A stretch of 64,000 bases of DNA. Source: Euptelea pleiosperma. Its lineage: Eukaryota > Streptophyta > Magnoliopsida > Ranunculales > Eupteleaceae. The first letter of the stretch is position 1, and the number at the start of each line of letters is the position of its first letter. Both the position numbers and the translations under genes were made by a program. Under the pieces are notes generated by a model. That model was not told the DNA's origin. It made no database searches and saw nothing but the letters and a program-made list of their open reading frames with translations. The DNA lies in contig CM068541.1 of the NCBI GenBank assembly GCA_035048495.1, positions 5,959,929 to 6,023,928 on the forward strand, in the 5' to 3' direction. Shown here piece by piece: positions 34,561-47,140 of the stretch.

Positions 34561-36147
34561 GTCTAGGGGCCTAGAGAAGAGCAACAAAACCTTGAATGCT
34601 ATTAAAGCTACAAATTAAAACTAAAATTTCTTGTAGTAACTAATTACTTATTTTTATTGGATTGAAATCACCAATGTCATCTGGATTTCGCAAACAGGTT
34701 GCTCTTGCTCGGTCCTACTCTTAAGCTGCATTTGGGTTTGCGGTAACCCGAGCTTATATCTTATTGTTGTAAACAATGGGTAAAAGTAACGGGTTTGGGT
34801 ATTTTAGGATGATTTTGCCATTTAGAAAATGTAGTAAAGAATATCAGGTCTAATTTTGTTATTTAGAACGGTTATTTTAGCACACATTTGTCATTTAGAA
34901 AAAAAAAAAAAAAAGGTTTAGAAGGGATTGTTTTGTCATTTAAGAAAGTTATAAAAGTTAGAAGGATAATTTTGATATTTTTGTCATTTAGAAACTGCGG
35001 TCTGCATAAGCTATAACCAGAACTAGTTTTTCAGTGGTCTTGCTTTTACTTACAAACCCACAAAAAAAATTGTTTTAAATCTCTAAAATCAGTTCCAAAC
35101 GGTAATAAAAACAACTTTTCTGCCTATTTTCCACAATGCCAAACGCAGCCTTAGACATACTAAAACAATTAAGAGGCTTGTGTAATCTTAGCCATTAGAT
35201 TAAAAGAGTGTGTATAATATACATCAATTGTCATGTACTCAAAAGAGTATTTATATTGTCGGTGAGCCATAGTCCAAAATCACAATATTTGGATTCTAAC
35301 AATTAGATCAAAAACTATATTATCACTGGTCTATGGTCATCTCTTCCGTAATCCACGCTGCACATCAGCCCACAAGGTTCCTAGTTTCATCACAGTCCCC
35401 GTAGAGATCCGGACTAGGACTAGGACTAGTCGGCACACTTTAATGGATCAACTGAGGCATTCATGCTCTCTTGCAACTAAGGAGATGTTCTAGCTGCTGC
35501 ATAATCAGGCATTGAAGGCTGGTTAGGACAACAATCCATGGATAAGGACCCAAGCAGAGAAGGCAATCGTAACCCCGAAGGGCATATCAGACACATATTT
35601 GAGTCCACGGGACAAGCATCATTACTTTGCACAGCGTCGCCCTTGTACTGTCCTACTGTGTGCCACGGGTTAAGGGCAGCTCGGCCTAAGAACACCAAGT
35701 ACCCAAGAGTAGCTTACCCAAAGTTACTGGGTTTCCATTTTGTCCTTCATGACCACTAGTAGTGAAGAGAGTTTTGCGGGTTGAGCCGGCCCGTGACGCA
35801 GCTCGCTAAGTCCATCCACTCCCAAAATTTGAATTTAAGGCCAAAATTAGAAATTAACATTTTCCCTCCTCTCCCCGAGAAGAAACAATTAGTTTTTTTT
35901 TTTTCAACTATGTTTAAAATTAGGCTCGGCCCGTCAATCCAGCCCATGGCCCAACCCGTCTCTTCAGCTCGTGGCCCAGCCCAAGACTCGGCCTAGGATC
36001 AGTCTACGGGCTGGGCCCGGGGGTCAAAATTTATGTGTGTCCCAGATCAACTCTACTTTGGCCCGAGTTAGGCCTAGCCCGAGCCCGGCCCGACGAGCCG
36101 AATTGCCACCCCTAAGGGCCTTAACAAAGACACAAATTATGTGCGTA
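34561..36147. other. No gene seen
   Basis: 35760-36115 is a GC-rich repeat of GGCCCGxCC motifs ending GAATTGCCACCCCTAAG, similar in style to the element at 16560. The rest is unassigned. Confidence 0.4.
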
Positions 36148-36530
36148 AAACTTCCCTGACCGTGACGGTCAATAAAGCCACTGACGACCCATAGTATGAG
36201 CTACATGGCACACTCTTAGAGGCCGTTGACCTTATGGATGTTTGGCCAATCCATATGTGGGAGTACAAACAAATAATCAGCCTGATCAGTGATTTCAAAC
36301 CTTTGGATCTTTGTACCCGAAATAATGCTCAAATTCTCATGGTTAAAATCAACCCATGAAAATGACTCCAATCCAACGTTTAGAAATAACAAATCAGATT
36401 GATTTTTGGTTTGTGGATCCACCTAGGGATTGGCCAAACATCCATACGGTCAGATTCCTCTAAATATTGTGCCACGTATCTCATATTGAGGGGGTCAGCG
36501 GCTTTCCTGACCGTCAAAGTTTTACTCCTG
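36148..36530. mobile_element. Family A MITE in the VPS11 upstream region
   Basis: Nearly full-length, about 380 bp, from GTAAAACTTCCCTGACCGTG to GACCGTCAAAGTTTTACTCC, with inverted arms of about 100 bp and core GGATGTTTGGCCAATC/GATTGGCCAAACATCC. It ends 340 bp before the VPS11 ATG. I found no clean target duplication. Confidence 0.75.
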
Positions 36531-36725
36531 TTTATATGGGCCTCATCAAATGGTGGCTTCCACTACCTCGGATCTGTGCAGACATATCACATGACAGAGG
36601 ACGGCTCGCTTCTTGTCATCCTTCCTCCCTGACTTAAGTCCTCTTCAGAAGAATCTCCGAGAAGCAGAAATCAACAAAAATGCTTTTCTACATTGCCAGC
36701 AGCTTCTCTCCGACAGACAGATAGA

Positions 36726-36744
36726 GAAGAGAGAGAGAGAGACC
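36726..36744. repeat. GA-rich tract in the VPS11 5' leader
   Basis: A run of GAGA repeats (AGAGAAGAGAGAGAGAGA) about 130 bases before the ATG. CT/GA-rich leaders are common near plant transcription starts, so it probably lies in the 5' UTR or core promoter. The exact start of transcription is not visible. Confidence 0.5.
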
Positions 36745-36869
36745 AGCGTGCGTGATCGTAGATTAGGTTTCTAGGGTTTAGAGTTCTGAGCTGTGCAACG
36801 CATTTTCGGATCTCAATTGTTACGAAATTTCAGTCATTCGATCACGTTTTCTCTATTGATCCGGGAGAG

Positions 36870-39800
36870 ATGTATCAGTGGAGGAAATTCGAGTTCTTCG
36901 AAGAGAAATCCGCCGGGAAATGCTCGATTTCCGAAGAAGTCACCGGGAAGATCGAGTGTTGTTCGAGCGGGAGAGGGAAGATCGTCGTCGGATGCGACGA
37001 CGGCACGGTGGGTTTGCTCGATCGCGGACTGAAATTCACCTATGGTTTTCAAGCACACGCTTCTTCTGTTCTCTTCGTTCAGCAGCTCAAGGTAGGATTT
37101 TTGGTTTCATGAAATTTCGATCCAATTTGAACAAAATTACTTCATCTCTTGTTTCTTGTTTATTGAATTTTTAAAGTTTGTGAAAAAAATTAGGGTTCTT
37201 GAATTAGCAGAGAATTCCCACTGGAAGAAACATTAAGTTATGTGAATTCAAAGAACAAAATCGTGGGTTATATTCTATATAGACTTAGTAAATGTAGTTA
37301 TTTAAGTTAGTTACAGTGTTGGTTGGCCTTTAACGATGACCGTCCTCTGATTTTCATGACGGATCATAAGAGTAAAGTAGGCTAAAGCAGTATTTACTGT
37401 TGTTGAGACCTGAGGATTATAACTCTTGAGCTTATGGGTTCTTTTGTTAAGTGTTTGTGCCCAAAGAGAGAGAAGATTGTGAAAACTTAGAAAACATGGG
37501 ATATTGAAAGACGGGGTAGTGGTTGAATGTATGCAGCTTCTATAAGGAGAAGTTATACCACTTGCCAAGCTAGTATGGATTCAAACTATGCATGTATCTC
37601 AATCGACATTTAATTTGAATGGGCTTACTATTGAGGACGTCACTCTGCCCGTAGGTGGGTAGAGGCATCGACCCCAAATTGATTATCTGCAAATAGTTTG
37701 GTTGTGAACACTAGCAGAGTAAGTTAAGTGTAAATGTATTAAATTTCCAGTCATAATCTACTTGAACTATTCTCCTCCAATGTCCGCAGGATCACAGCAA
37801 CCTCATCAACAATCCAAGTAGATTATTTAAAGTTTCTATTTTTTTTAATGCATCAGCATACTTTAAATATGTAGGCCCTTCAGCACAATTGACAAGGATG
37901 TTTATTGAACTTTTTGAATGTTTGTTGGTACAACCATCAGACATAACATGTAACCATTATTTTTTTTCTTTGATTTATGGTGAAACCATTCTTCTTCCAA
38001 GAAACTTCTTACTTCTATTGTTTACTTTTTTCCTCTTTAAGTTGCTTTGTCAACTTATGATATGTGTTTATATCCTAGATAAAATTGGCCAATAGGCCAT
38101 CAATGGAAACGTGCTTTGTTTCATAGTGTTAAAGGTGATGCCTGCTCAATAAATTCACCAAGAAATGTAAGATTGGTTGGGTGCTGAGCCTCCTAATTTA
38201 TGGTTCCCACTTGTAGCTTGAACTTTTCCATTTTTCTTTTTCAAGCAAATTTCTCAAGGTATGGTATGTAGGAAAAGGAGAAATTTGTTTTACACCGCTA
38301 AAGTAGCTTTTTAAGGAAACCACTAGGGCTTTCAGTGGATCAGGTCACCCCAATGATCTAATCTGATTTGATCCAATAACATTGGGTCTAGATCTCGGAA
38401 ATTCTGGAACGACCTTGGTCCGATCCATAATGATCCGGATCTGATATATGATATAGTTGAGGCGCAGTCAAAATATGTTTTTTTGGGGTGGAATCTATGG
38501 CGTCAACCTATAGGGTTTACGGCTTTTCTAATTTCTTCCCCAGGAAAATGTGAGAGATTACCTTTTTATATTTGTAAATATATTTAATTATTGAAGTTGA
38601 TTTTTAAAATTTTTTATTATTTTATTTTAATTTTATTACTTCAATTGAAGTTCCCAGTAAAAAATAATATATATATATATATATTTATTGAAAGGCAAAT
38701 GCCAAACGAGAGCACACAAACAGCCTAAGAGGTCGAGATGACCTATAAAGGCAAGACCAACAAGACAACATAAAAAAACACAACCTAACCACCTTCTCTA
38801 GAGCAAATGAGATTCCATCGAAAGATAAAGTCCTCAAAGAAAAGACCTCGACACGTTAAAAGCTTTAGACCACAGATGCATCTGGCCCTTGATGTTGAAG
38901 ATAATACTAGCCACCTCTTCTTCCTTGCCTTCAAAGACTCTCTGGTTTCTCTCCTTCTAGAGATCCCAACAAATCGCAAAGGGTAGAATCCGCCACAACA
39001 CTCACCCTCTAATAGAGAAAGCATACGTATGCCAACAAGAGACAAATTTCGAGAAAGAACTCGACATCACCCAAGACATTCTAGAGTCCTCCAAAAACGA
39101 AGTCCGGACAACTTTCGCCACATCATAATGCAAAAGAAGATGGTAAACCAATTCCCTGTCGTGTTTGCACATTGAGCAAAAATCTACAATGATAATCCTT
39201 GATTCACCGTCAAAATCTTATCCAAAGAAGCTGTCCACATAAAGAAAGCTATATTGGAAGGGATTTTGGATCCCCAGACAAAAGGAGTGGATAAGTGATG
39301 ATGCTAGACCTAAGTAAGGCCTTATAAAAAGAACGAACCAAAAACAGGCCATCTCTAGACCATATTATCCGGATCCAATATTATTAATAATAAAACCTTT
39401 TTCTGTTTATTATTGGACCTAAAACATTGCAGCTTTTGTTATCTTTAAATCAAATATAGCAGGTTTACCAATCAATTGACTTAATGTTGGGTCACCCCAA
39501 TACAATCTGATAATTTCCGATGGCTTATCGGGTCGGATCTGAATTTGGGAATCATGATCCGATGTGGTATTGGACCGAATCTAGACCAACCCTGATCCGA
39601 TCCAAACCCAATCCATTGACATCCGTAGAAACCACTAGTGACAATGTTGTATACTAGTATCAGTAAGATAGTAGTGGAGTGAAACACAATTCAACCATTT
39701 CCTTTGAGCATCTTGCAAACTGTCTTGTCATGAATCTCTTTGTAAGTTGGCCTGACTTTCTTTGATGTTTCAAACATTACTCCTTTTTAGTTGTCTTTTT

Positions 39801-42800
39801 TTCTGTGGGACATTTGGATAGTTGTGTGCAATGTCCATACATTTCATTGATGATATGGTTTTGAACTTGATGGGACTACTACTGTTTCTGTCAATCCTAT
39901 TGTAGATGGTAACTTAACCAATCTCTTATCTCTTGAAAAATCAGCAACGCAATTTCTTATTGACTATTGGAGAAGATGAACAAACATCTCCACAACTATC
40001 ACCTATCTGCCTGAAGGTTTTCGACCTTGATAAGATGCAACCAGAGGGTTCAAGCACAACAAGTCCTGTTTGTATCCAAATATTGCGGATATTTACCAAT
40101 CAATTTCCTGAAGCAAAGGTACTGCATACTGTACTTGTTTTAATTCTAATTAGACTAGAACTGTTTGATTGTTTTCTTTAAATGGTCTCAAATGTCTCTT
40201 TATTTGGACCATTTGGTATAATTACTGGTGGAATATCTGAATTCTGAAGTTTCCTAAATCTAAGATGTCGTAAAACCCTGATGTCCTGCAGATTACATCA
40301 TTTTTAGTCCTTGAGGAAGCTCCGCCAATATTACTCATCTCTATTGGGTTAGACAACGGTTGCATTTACTGCATTAAGGGTGACATTGCACGTGAGCGTA
40401 TCACTCGTTTCAAGCTTCAGGTGGAGAATGTTTCGGACAAGAGCAACGCTTCTATTACAGGTCTAGGGTTTCGAGTTGATGGTCAAGCCCTTCAACTCTT
40501 TGCTGTGACTCCTACGTCAGTGAGCTTGTTTAGCTTGGAGGATCAACCACCTAGGCGGCAAACCCTAGATCAGATAGGATGTGACGTTAATGGTGTCACG
40601 ATGAGCGATCGCTTGGTTTGTAACTCCAGTTGCATCATATAGCTTAGTGTTTTTTTCTCCATTAAATTCTTAATGTATTTTCCATGAAATTGAAAGTTCT
40701 GTCCTAATCAGGAGCTAATAATTGGGCGTCCCGAAGCCGTGTACTTCTATGAAGTTGATGGACGTGGTCCTTGTTGGGCTTTCGAGGGAGAAAAGAAATT
40801 CCTTGGGTGGTTCCGTGGGTACCTATTATGTGTTATTGCAGATCAAAGAAATGGCAAGAATACTTTCAATGTTTATGACTTGAAGAACAGATTGATTGCC
40901 CACAGTCTTGTGGTTAAAGAGGTTTCACACATGCTTTGTGAATGGGGCAACATAATACTTATAATGAGCGATAAAACAGCTTTATGCATAGGAGAGAAAG
41001 ACATGGAAAGCAAGTTGGATATGCTTTTCAAAAAGAACCTATATACAGTTGCTATCAATCTGGTTCAAAGTCAGCAAGCTGATGCAGCAGCCACTGCCGA
41101 AGTGCTAAGGAAATACGGGGATCATTTATATGGGAAACAAGACTACGATGAGGCTATGGCTCAATATATCAACACCATTGGTCACCTTGAACCTTCTTAC
41201 GTTATACAGAAATTTCTAGATGCTCAACGCATCTACAACCTTACCAATTACTTGGAAAAACTGCATGAGAAGGGGTTGGCTTCTAAAGATCATACCACGC
41301 TTCTTCTGAACTGCTATACAAAATTGAAAGATGTAGAAAAGCTAAATTTGTTCATAAAAGGTGAAGATGGCATTGGAGAGCATAAGTTTGATGTGGAAAC
41401 TGCAATAAGAGTTTGTCGTGCTGCGGGGTATCATGAACATGCAATGTATGTTGCTAAGAAGGCAGGGAAGCATGAGTGGTACTTGAAGATCTTGCTTGAA
41501 GACCTCGATGGATATCAAGAAGCATTGCAATATATTTCAAGCCTTGAACCAAGTCAAGCTGGGATCACTATGAAGGAGTATGGTAAGATTCTCGTGGAGC
41601 ACAAGCCGGTTGAGACAATTGAGATACTCATGAGGCTCTGCACCGAGGAAGGAGAATCAGCCAGAAGAGGGACCTCAAATGGCATATACTTATCCATGTT
41701 GCCTTCTCCCGTTGATTTTCTCAACATTTTTATTCATCATCCACAGTCTCTTATGGATTTTCTTGAGAAATACACCAGCAAGGTGAAGGATTCACCGGCT
41801 CAAGTAGAAATTCACAATACTCTCTTGGAGCTATACTTGTCTAGTGACTTCAACTTCCTATCAAGCTCACAAGAAAACATCGGTGGAGAACTCAATATTA
41901 TAGGAAGAAGCTCAACAGGAGTAGCTAGTATGACGAGAGCAGCGTCAAAGGAGAAAATGATTGCAGAGGGCAAAGATTTAAACAAAGAAAAGTACCGGTT
42001 GGAAAGACTTGAGAAGGGACTATGCTTGCTTAAGACTGCATGGCCATCTGATATGGAACATCCATTCTATGATGTCGATCTTGCTATCATTCTTTGTGAG
42101 ATGAATGCCTTCAAGGAAGGGTTGCTGTTTCTGTATGAGAAGATGAAGCTTTATAAAGAAGTGATTGCTTGCTACATGCAAGCCCACGACCATGCGGGAT
42201 TGATTGCATGCTGTAAGAAGCTGGGGGATTTGAATAAGGGTGGGGATCCATCACTTTGGGGGGATCTGCTGAAGTATTTTGGTGAGCTTGGAGAAGATTG
42301 CTCCAAAGAAGTAAAGGAAGTCTTGACTTATATCGAAAGGGATGACATATTACCTCCTATTATTGTTCTTCAGACGCTTTCCAAGAATCCGTGCCTCACT
42401 CTCTCAGTTGTCAAGGATTATATTGCTCGAAAACTTGAGCAAGAATCAAAGCTGATTGAAGAGGACCGTCAATCTATTGAGAAATACCAGGTTAGTGTTC
42501 AAAAAATGTTGCAACTTTTGAAGATTATTTATTTATCTCGTTTATTTCAAACATTGAATCTAACAGCACAGTGAAAAGGGAAGAAGTTTCAATATTTACC
42601 TCTTTTTCCTGAATTACTAGGGAAAATTTTTGAAGGTAAAGAGGTGACCGACTCTTTGGGGGCCTTGCCTTGAGGCGAGCATTGCATTGTTGAGAAGCTC
42701 AAATGCTAGAAATTTAGTCAGTTTATATGAAAGGTTCAAAATAGGATCAGAAATCATGAAGTGATGATATAATTAAGAGAAGCCTGAAAAAAAATCTATA

Positions 42801-43892
42801 TATAGGAAAAAGTCATTTCCTAACTCAGGTTAATGAATTGTTAAACCTTTACTTATTCACATATACTGAACAAGGAGATGTCGTCAAAATTCATTACAAG
42901 ATTGAGCATGTTATTTTAGTTTCCGTCACTTGAGTGAGTGAATCTTTTCCATGAAAAAGTAGTTGTACAATTATGATTAGCCTAGAGCTTATCAAAAATT
43001 AAATAAAGTCAATAATAGAAGCAATGAGAACTTTGATGTTCCAAATCTTTGGTTCATGCCGAACATACGTTTGTTGCTTTCCCTATAATCTTCTTGATAA
43101 AATACATATTACTGACTGACTGACTGACATGGAGTGAAGTAGTAAACAAAGATTTGAAGACATGCCCTGACAGAAGATATAGCTCTTACTAGTGTTGAAT
43201 GGTGAAATAGGATTCATGTTGCTGACCTCATATAGTTGGGGATAAGGCGTAGATGATGATGAGTGACTTAATGACTCTTGAATTCTTGAAAGTGCACTGT
43301 TAGACATTTTGATCATCTACCTCTCTTCGGTTTAGGATGAAAATATGTCTCTGATGTAGTTTTGATGTAAAGAAAATCATTCAACACACACAATATCCTC
43401 TCCTCATCGGGGTATTCATTTGTTTTTAATAGTTGTAAATATTTAACATCAGATTTGATACGGTATACTGTGCCATTGATGCCCTTAGTCCTTGCTGTGC
43501 AGGAAGACACCTTGACCATGAGGAAAGAAATTCAGGATCTTAGGACTAATGCGAGGATTTTCCAGTTGAGCAAGTGCACTGCATGCACTTTCACTCTCGA
43601 TCTCCCTGCTGTCCACTTTATGTGCATGCACTCGTTCCACCAGCGCTGCCTCGGTGACAATGAAAAAGAGTGCCCTGAGTGTGCTCCTGAGTACAGATCT
43701 GTCTTGGAGATGAAGAGAAGCTTGGAACAGAATGCCAAAGACCATGATCGGTTCTTCCAGCAAGTGAAGAGTTCGAAGGATGGGTTTTCTGTGATTGCCG
43801 AGTATTTTGGGAAGGGGGTCGTTAGCAAAACTAGTAATGGCACCTCAGACACTCAGAGATCAGGAAACACTTCCTCCAGTGGTGGTTTCTGA
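36870..43892 (+). CDS. VPS11: VPS11, core subunit of HOPS/CORVET tethering complexes, five exons
   Basis: Vacuolar sorting protein 11 acts at endosomes and the vacuole, where HOPS and CORVET tether membranes before fusion. Exons are 36870-37091, 39945-40118, 40292-40615, 40712-42490 and 43503-43892. All introns are GT/AG and in phase 0. The product is 962 aa, against about 930 in Arabidopsis. It starts [13 protein letters not shown], as plant VPS11 does. Residues 1 to about 330 are WD/beta-propeller-like, the middle is alpha-solenoid with clathrin-heavy-chain-type repeats ([16 protein letters not shown] onward), and a RING-H2 closes the protein: C858, C861, C874, H876, H879, C882, C890, C893. 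The exon 5 start [14 protein letters not shown] joins smoothly to the coiled segment at the end of exon 4. Read-through of the exon 4 donor would add 28 unrelated residues, so the splice is preferred. Intron 1 is 2.85 kb because of inserted transposons. No coding damage was seen. Confidence 0.96.
38327..39627. mobile_element. MITE-like element interrupted by a LINE fragment, in VPS11 intron 1
   Basis: An 11-bp direct repeat GAAACCACTAG flanks the segment (38316-38326 and 39628-39638). Both ends carry GTCACCCCAAT/GGATC-rich sequence of the kind seen in other short elements: GGATCAGGTCACCCC on the left and CCATTGACATCC on the right. The centre (about 38690-39340) is a LINE fragment and is probably a second insertion. 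It lies wholly within intron 1 and leaves the VPS11 frame intact. Confidence 0.55.
38690..39340 (-). pseudogene. Degenerate LINE 3' end (zf-RVT region)
   Basis: On the minus strand, mixed frames give remnants of the plant LINE reverse-transcriptase tail: an [19 protein letters not shown] stretch near 38940-38990 and, upstream, [18 protein letters not shown] near 39200-39250. Frames are broken by stops. The 3' side abuts a (TA)n run (38668-38683), and no intact endonuclease or RT is present. Confidence 0.6.
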
Positions 43893-44619
43893 CAAGGCTT
43901 GATCTGTTTGATTTTTCTGCTGCCGGTCACCTTTTAAGCCATTGCCTTCCGAATTTTGCCGAATCTTGTGTGGACGTTGGTCGAATTAAGGGACTGGTGG
44001 ACTCCCAGTTGAGCCAGCTAACCAAAAATCACCAAACACAGAATAGCGTGGAAATAGTTAAAATGGCATGGCGCAATTGTACCCAAGTGCAGAATTATTC
44101 AGGAACTTAGTATTCTCGCGTTCACGCTCGTTTGGGTTTTCGAATTTGGCACTCCCACACCTCCATCAGTCTCTTGGACACTTGTGGGATTCGACCATGA
44201 AAATTTATCAACGTCTTAGATGTGTGCTCAAAATGGTGGAAAGGATTGAAACCTGTGTATTGGATATATTCTTTGGCAACGTGTGGGTTCTCTGTTAAAA
44301 CTTCTTATCAATTTATGTTTGAAAACATATGGTAATAGTTGATTCCAGTCTCCATAGGTTGCTGAAGTCGAGCATGGTTTACGAGCATCTTTCTTACAGG
44401 GTTACGAGCATGGTTTAAAAATCTTGGTCTTGGGCATCGAATCTTAGGTGCCGGCCTCGAGATGGTGCAAGCCGATCCCGAGCCCGAAAAGGAAAAGAGA
44501 AAAAGGGGAGGTTTTTCTAAGAGAAAAAAGAGCATTACTACATTTCAATCCCATCAAGAAAACACCTCAAGCTCGAGTATGCACTTCTTCTTTAAATAGA
44601 CTTACACATTGCAGCACCT
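43893..44619. other. VPS11 3' UTR and downstream DNA
   Basis: Follows the VPS11 TGA. The 3' UTR should occupy the first few hundred bases, but no clear AATAAA could be picked. No further gene seen. Confidence 0.4.
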
Positions 44620-46650
44620 TAGAGATCGATGACCGTATAGAATTTTGCCCATCCCTAGGGGGATCTACATACAAAAATTCATCCTGATTAGTTATTTTTG
44701 TCCATTGGATTAGAGTCTTTCTCGTTGTTTTTTTTAAACGTAGATTTTGAGTATTATTTGGCTAGTGACAAAATGACACCACTGTACAACGTGATAATAT
44801 CCATGGCTCTTGAACCATGTGATCATTAGTATTTTAATAATGAAGTATGTACCGATAGCTTTTGGTTTTGTTTTTGTTTTTAAAACATCCAAGTTGATGA
44901 TGGACCATATTATGATCCACGTGGAACACTCTTAGATACCACTCACCATATAGATGTTTTTACCATCCATAGATCTACGTTTCAAAATTCACCCTGATTA
45001 GTAATGTATAGCCATTGGATTAGAGTCCTTTTCATGGATTATTTTTCACTGTGTATTTTAAGAATTAAGATCAAAAGGTTACAAATTACTAATCAGGCTT
45101 ATTTTTGTTACATAAGTTCATTTAGGGATGTGTCAGACATCCATACGGTTAGTATCCTTCGATAGTGTGCCATGTAGATGTAGGTCCATCATCAACTTAG
45201 ATGATGGATCTATTATCAATTTTTTCCAATAAATAATTTAAGTGCCACCATTAAATATAATGATTGCTTGAACAGTTTCGTTGGAATGTGAAAATACTTA
45301 ATGACCAAAGAACTCTTATCAATTAAAACAATTTCTACACCTAAAAGAAGTAATGCTTGTCAATTTAATGAACTTGAGGGTAATATTAGGAATAAGATTT
45401 TTAAAATTTTTTTTAATAAAAGAGAGCATTGAAGAGTTGAGGGCTGACGTGTCTTTGACACCAAAGTAAAAAAATCGAGAAAATGAAAAGAAACAAAAGA
45501 ATGGTATTTTAGGGATATTTGAGGTTTAGCGTGAGGCACGCAAGAAAGACCTTTGTCCGTTGTAGTAGAATAGATGGGCCAGCGACCATAAATGGATGTT
45601 TGGTATGTAGGTCCCATTAGGGATAGGCCAAACATCCATAAGGCCAGGAGAATTTTTTTGACGCGGGAAGAATATTTGAAGCCGTGATTATGCGCCAATA
45701 ATCGGCTGCCACCTATACTGCAGCGATCATTGGTGCATGATTGCCTGCTTAAAAAATTTCCTCTCTTAAATTTTTTTCTCTACGGTCAGTGGTCTCTAAA
45801 AGTTGGTCATCAAAGTTCTACTCCCCACATCTAACCGTTTTCAAGTCCGTCAAAGTTCTACTCGTCACACCTAACCATTTTCATGTGCTGGGGAGTAGAA
45901 CTTTGTTGATGGACCTTCTTCGTCGTCGTCAGTTGTCAACGTCCAGCACCAACATTGATGATGGGCTGCAATATAAGCCATATGGCCCACGTGACAGGCT
46001 TTTAGAGACCACTGACCGTATGGATGTTTGGCCCATCCCTAGGTGGGCCTACGTACCAAAAATTAGCTTGATTAGTGATTTCAAACCTTTCTATCTTTGT
46101 ATCCCAAACAATGCTCAAATTCCCCGATTAAAAATCAACCCATTAAAATGACTCCAATCCAATGCTTAGAAATCATTGATCAGGCTGTTTTTTTGTCAGT
46201 AGGTCCACTTAGGGGTGGGCCAAGCATCCATACAATCAGAGATCTCTAAGAGTGTTCCACGTGGCTCCTACTGTTGCCTGTCATTAATGTTTATGACAAA
46301 TATTGGTCAACAAAGTTCTACTCTTATCATTGGGGTAGCATTTTCCTATTCCTATTGGTAACGCCCAATTAGCATAGCAAGTGAAGGACGGATCGCTGAC
46401 TGTATGGATGTTTAATTTGGACCAACACTAGTTGGACCTACAGACCAAAAATTAGCCCGATTAGTTATTTCTAAGCATGGGATTGGAGTCATTTTCATGA
46501 GTTGATTTTTAATTGTAAAATTCAAGCATTATTTGGGATACATAGATCCAAAGGTTTGAAATCACTAATCAAGCTGATTTTTTGTACGTAGGTCCACCTT
46601 GGGATGGGCCAAACATCCATATGGGCCAAACATCAACGATGACCTCATCA
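44620..46650. repeat. Cluster of family A MITE copies and fragments
   Basis: Recognisable pieces are a left half at 44625-44760, a degenerate copy at 44895-45200, a rearranged inverted piece at 45570-45930 with repeated CAAAGTTCTACTC, a good copy at 45949-46320, and a copy at 46380-46650. Each has the GTATGGATGTTT and AAACATCCATA core pair. The ORFs across them are not coding. Confidence 0.6.
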
Positions 46651-46914
46651 AAGTTGTTCTACTCCACAGTTGGCACATGAAAACGGTTAGTTGTGGGGAG
46701 TAGAATTTTCCCAATTAGCAAATAAAAAATGTTAGATGTAGAGCTTTGATGACAGACCCACATCCAACGTTTTTCACCTGCTAATTGGGAAGTATAACTT
46801 TTTTTGGGTACTTTTTGGGTACAAAGGTATATGGACCTCTTAGAGCATCCGACTAAATCCCTCGGCCGCGTGCAAACCCCCTCATCCACACACACACCAG
46901 GTAAGCTGGGGCTC

Positions 46915-47042
46915 ACATGAGTACGGTTGGCTGTCCCTTGGAAAATGTGTTATTTCAATGTTTTCAAAAAAAAAATATTTTATAAATTAAAAACACATTT
47001 TTCAAGAGCATTCAAGGGTGGATACACTGCTTGCATACTAGA
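46915..47042. repeat. Fold-back repeat, also found at 62995-63130
   Basis: GTACGGTTGGCTGTCCCTTG to GCATACTAGATTTGTCCG, with AAAATGTGTTATT mirrored by AAAAACACATTTTTC around an AT-rich centre. GGTAAGCTGGG occurs just outside both ends (46901-46911 and about 47051-47061), possibly a target duplication. Confidence 0.5.
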
Positions 47043-47140
47043 TTTGTCCGGTAAGCTGGGCCAAAGCCTTAAGGGTGGCCGCCAAGGCGGGGATTCTAAC
47101 TCAAGACTTGTGCTTCCTGAGGCGTGGTCCCGGCCGTCTG

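Noticed and set aside
42491..42574. Read-through C-terminus of VPS11 exon 4
   Set aside because: The GTTAGT donor after EKYQ and the matching RING exon at 43503 give the expected VPS11 end. The read-through sequence is intronic.
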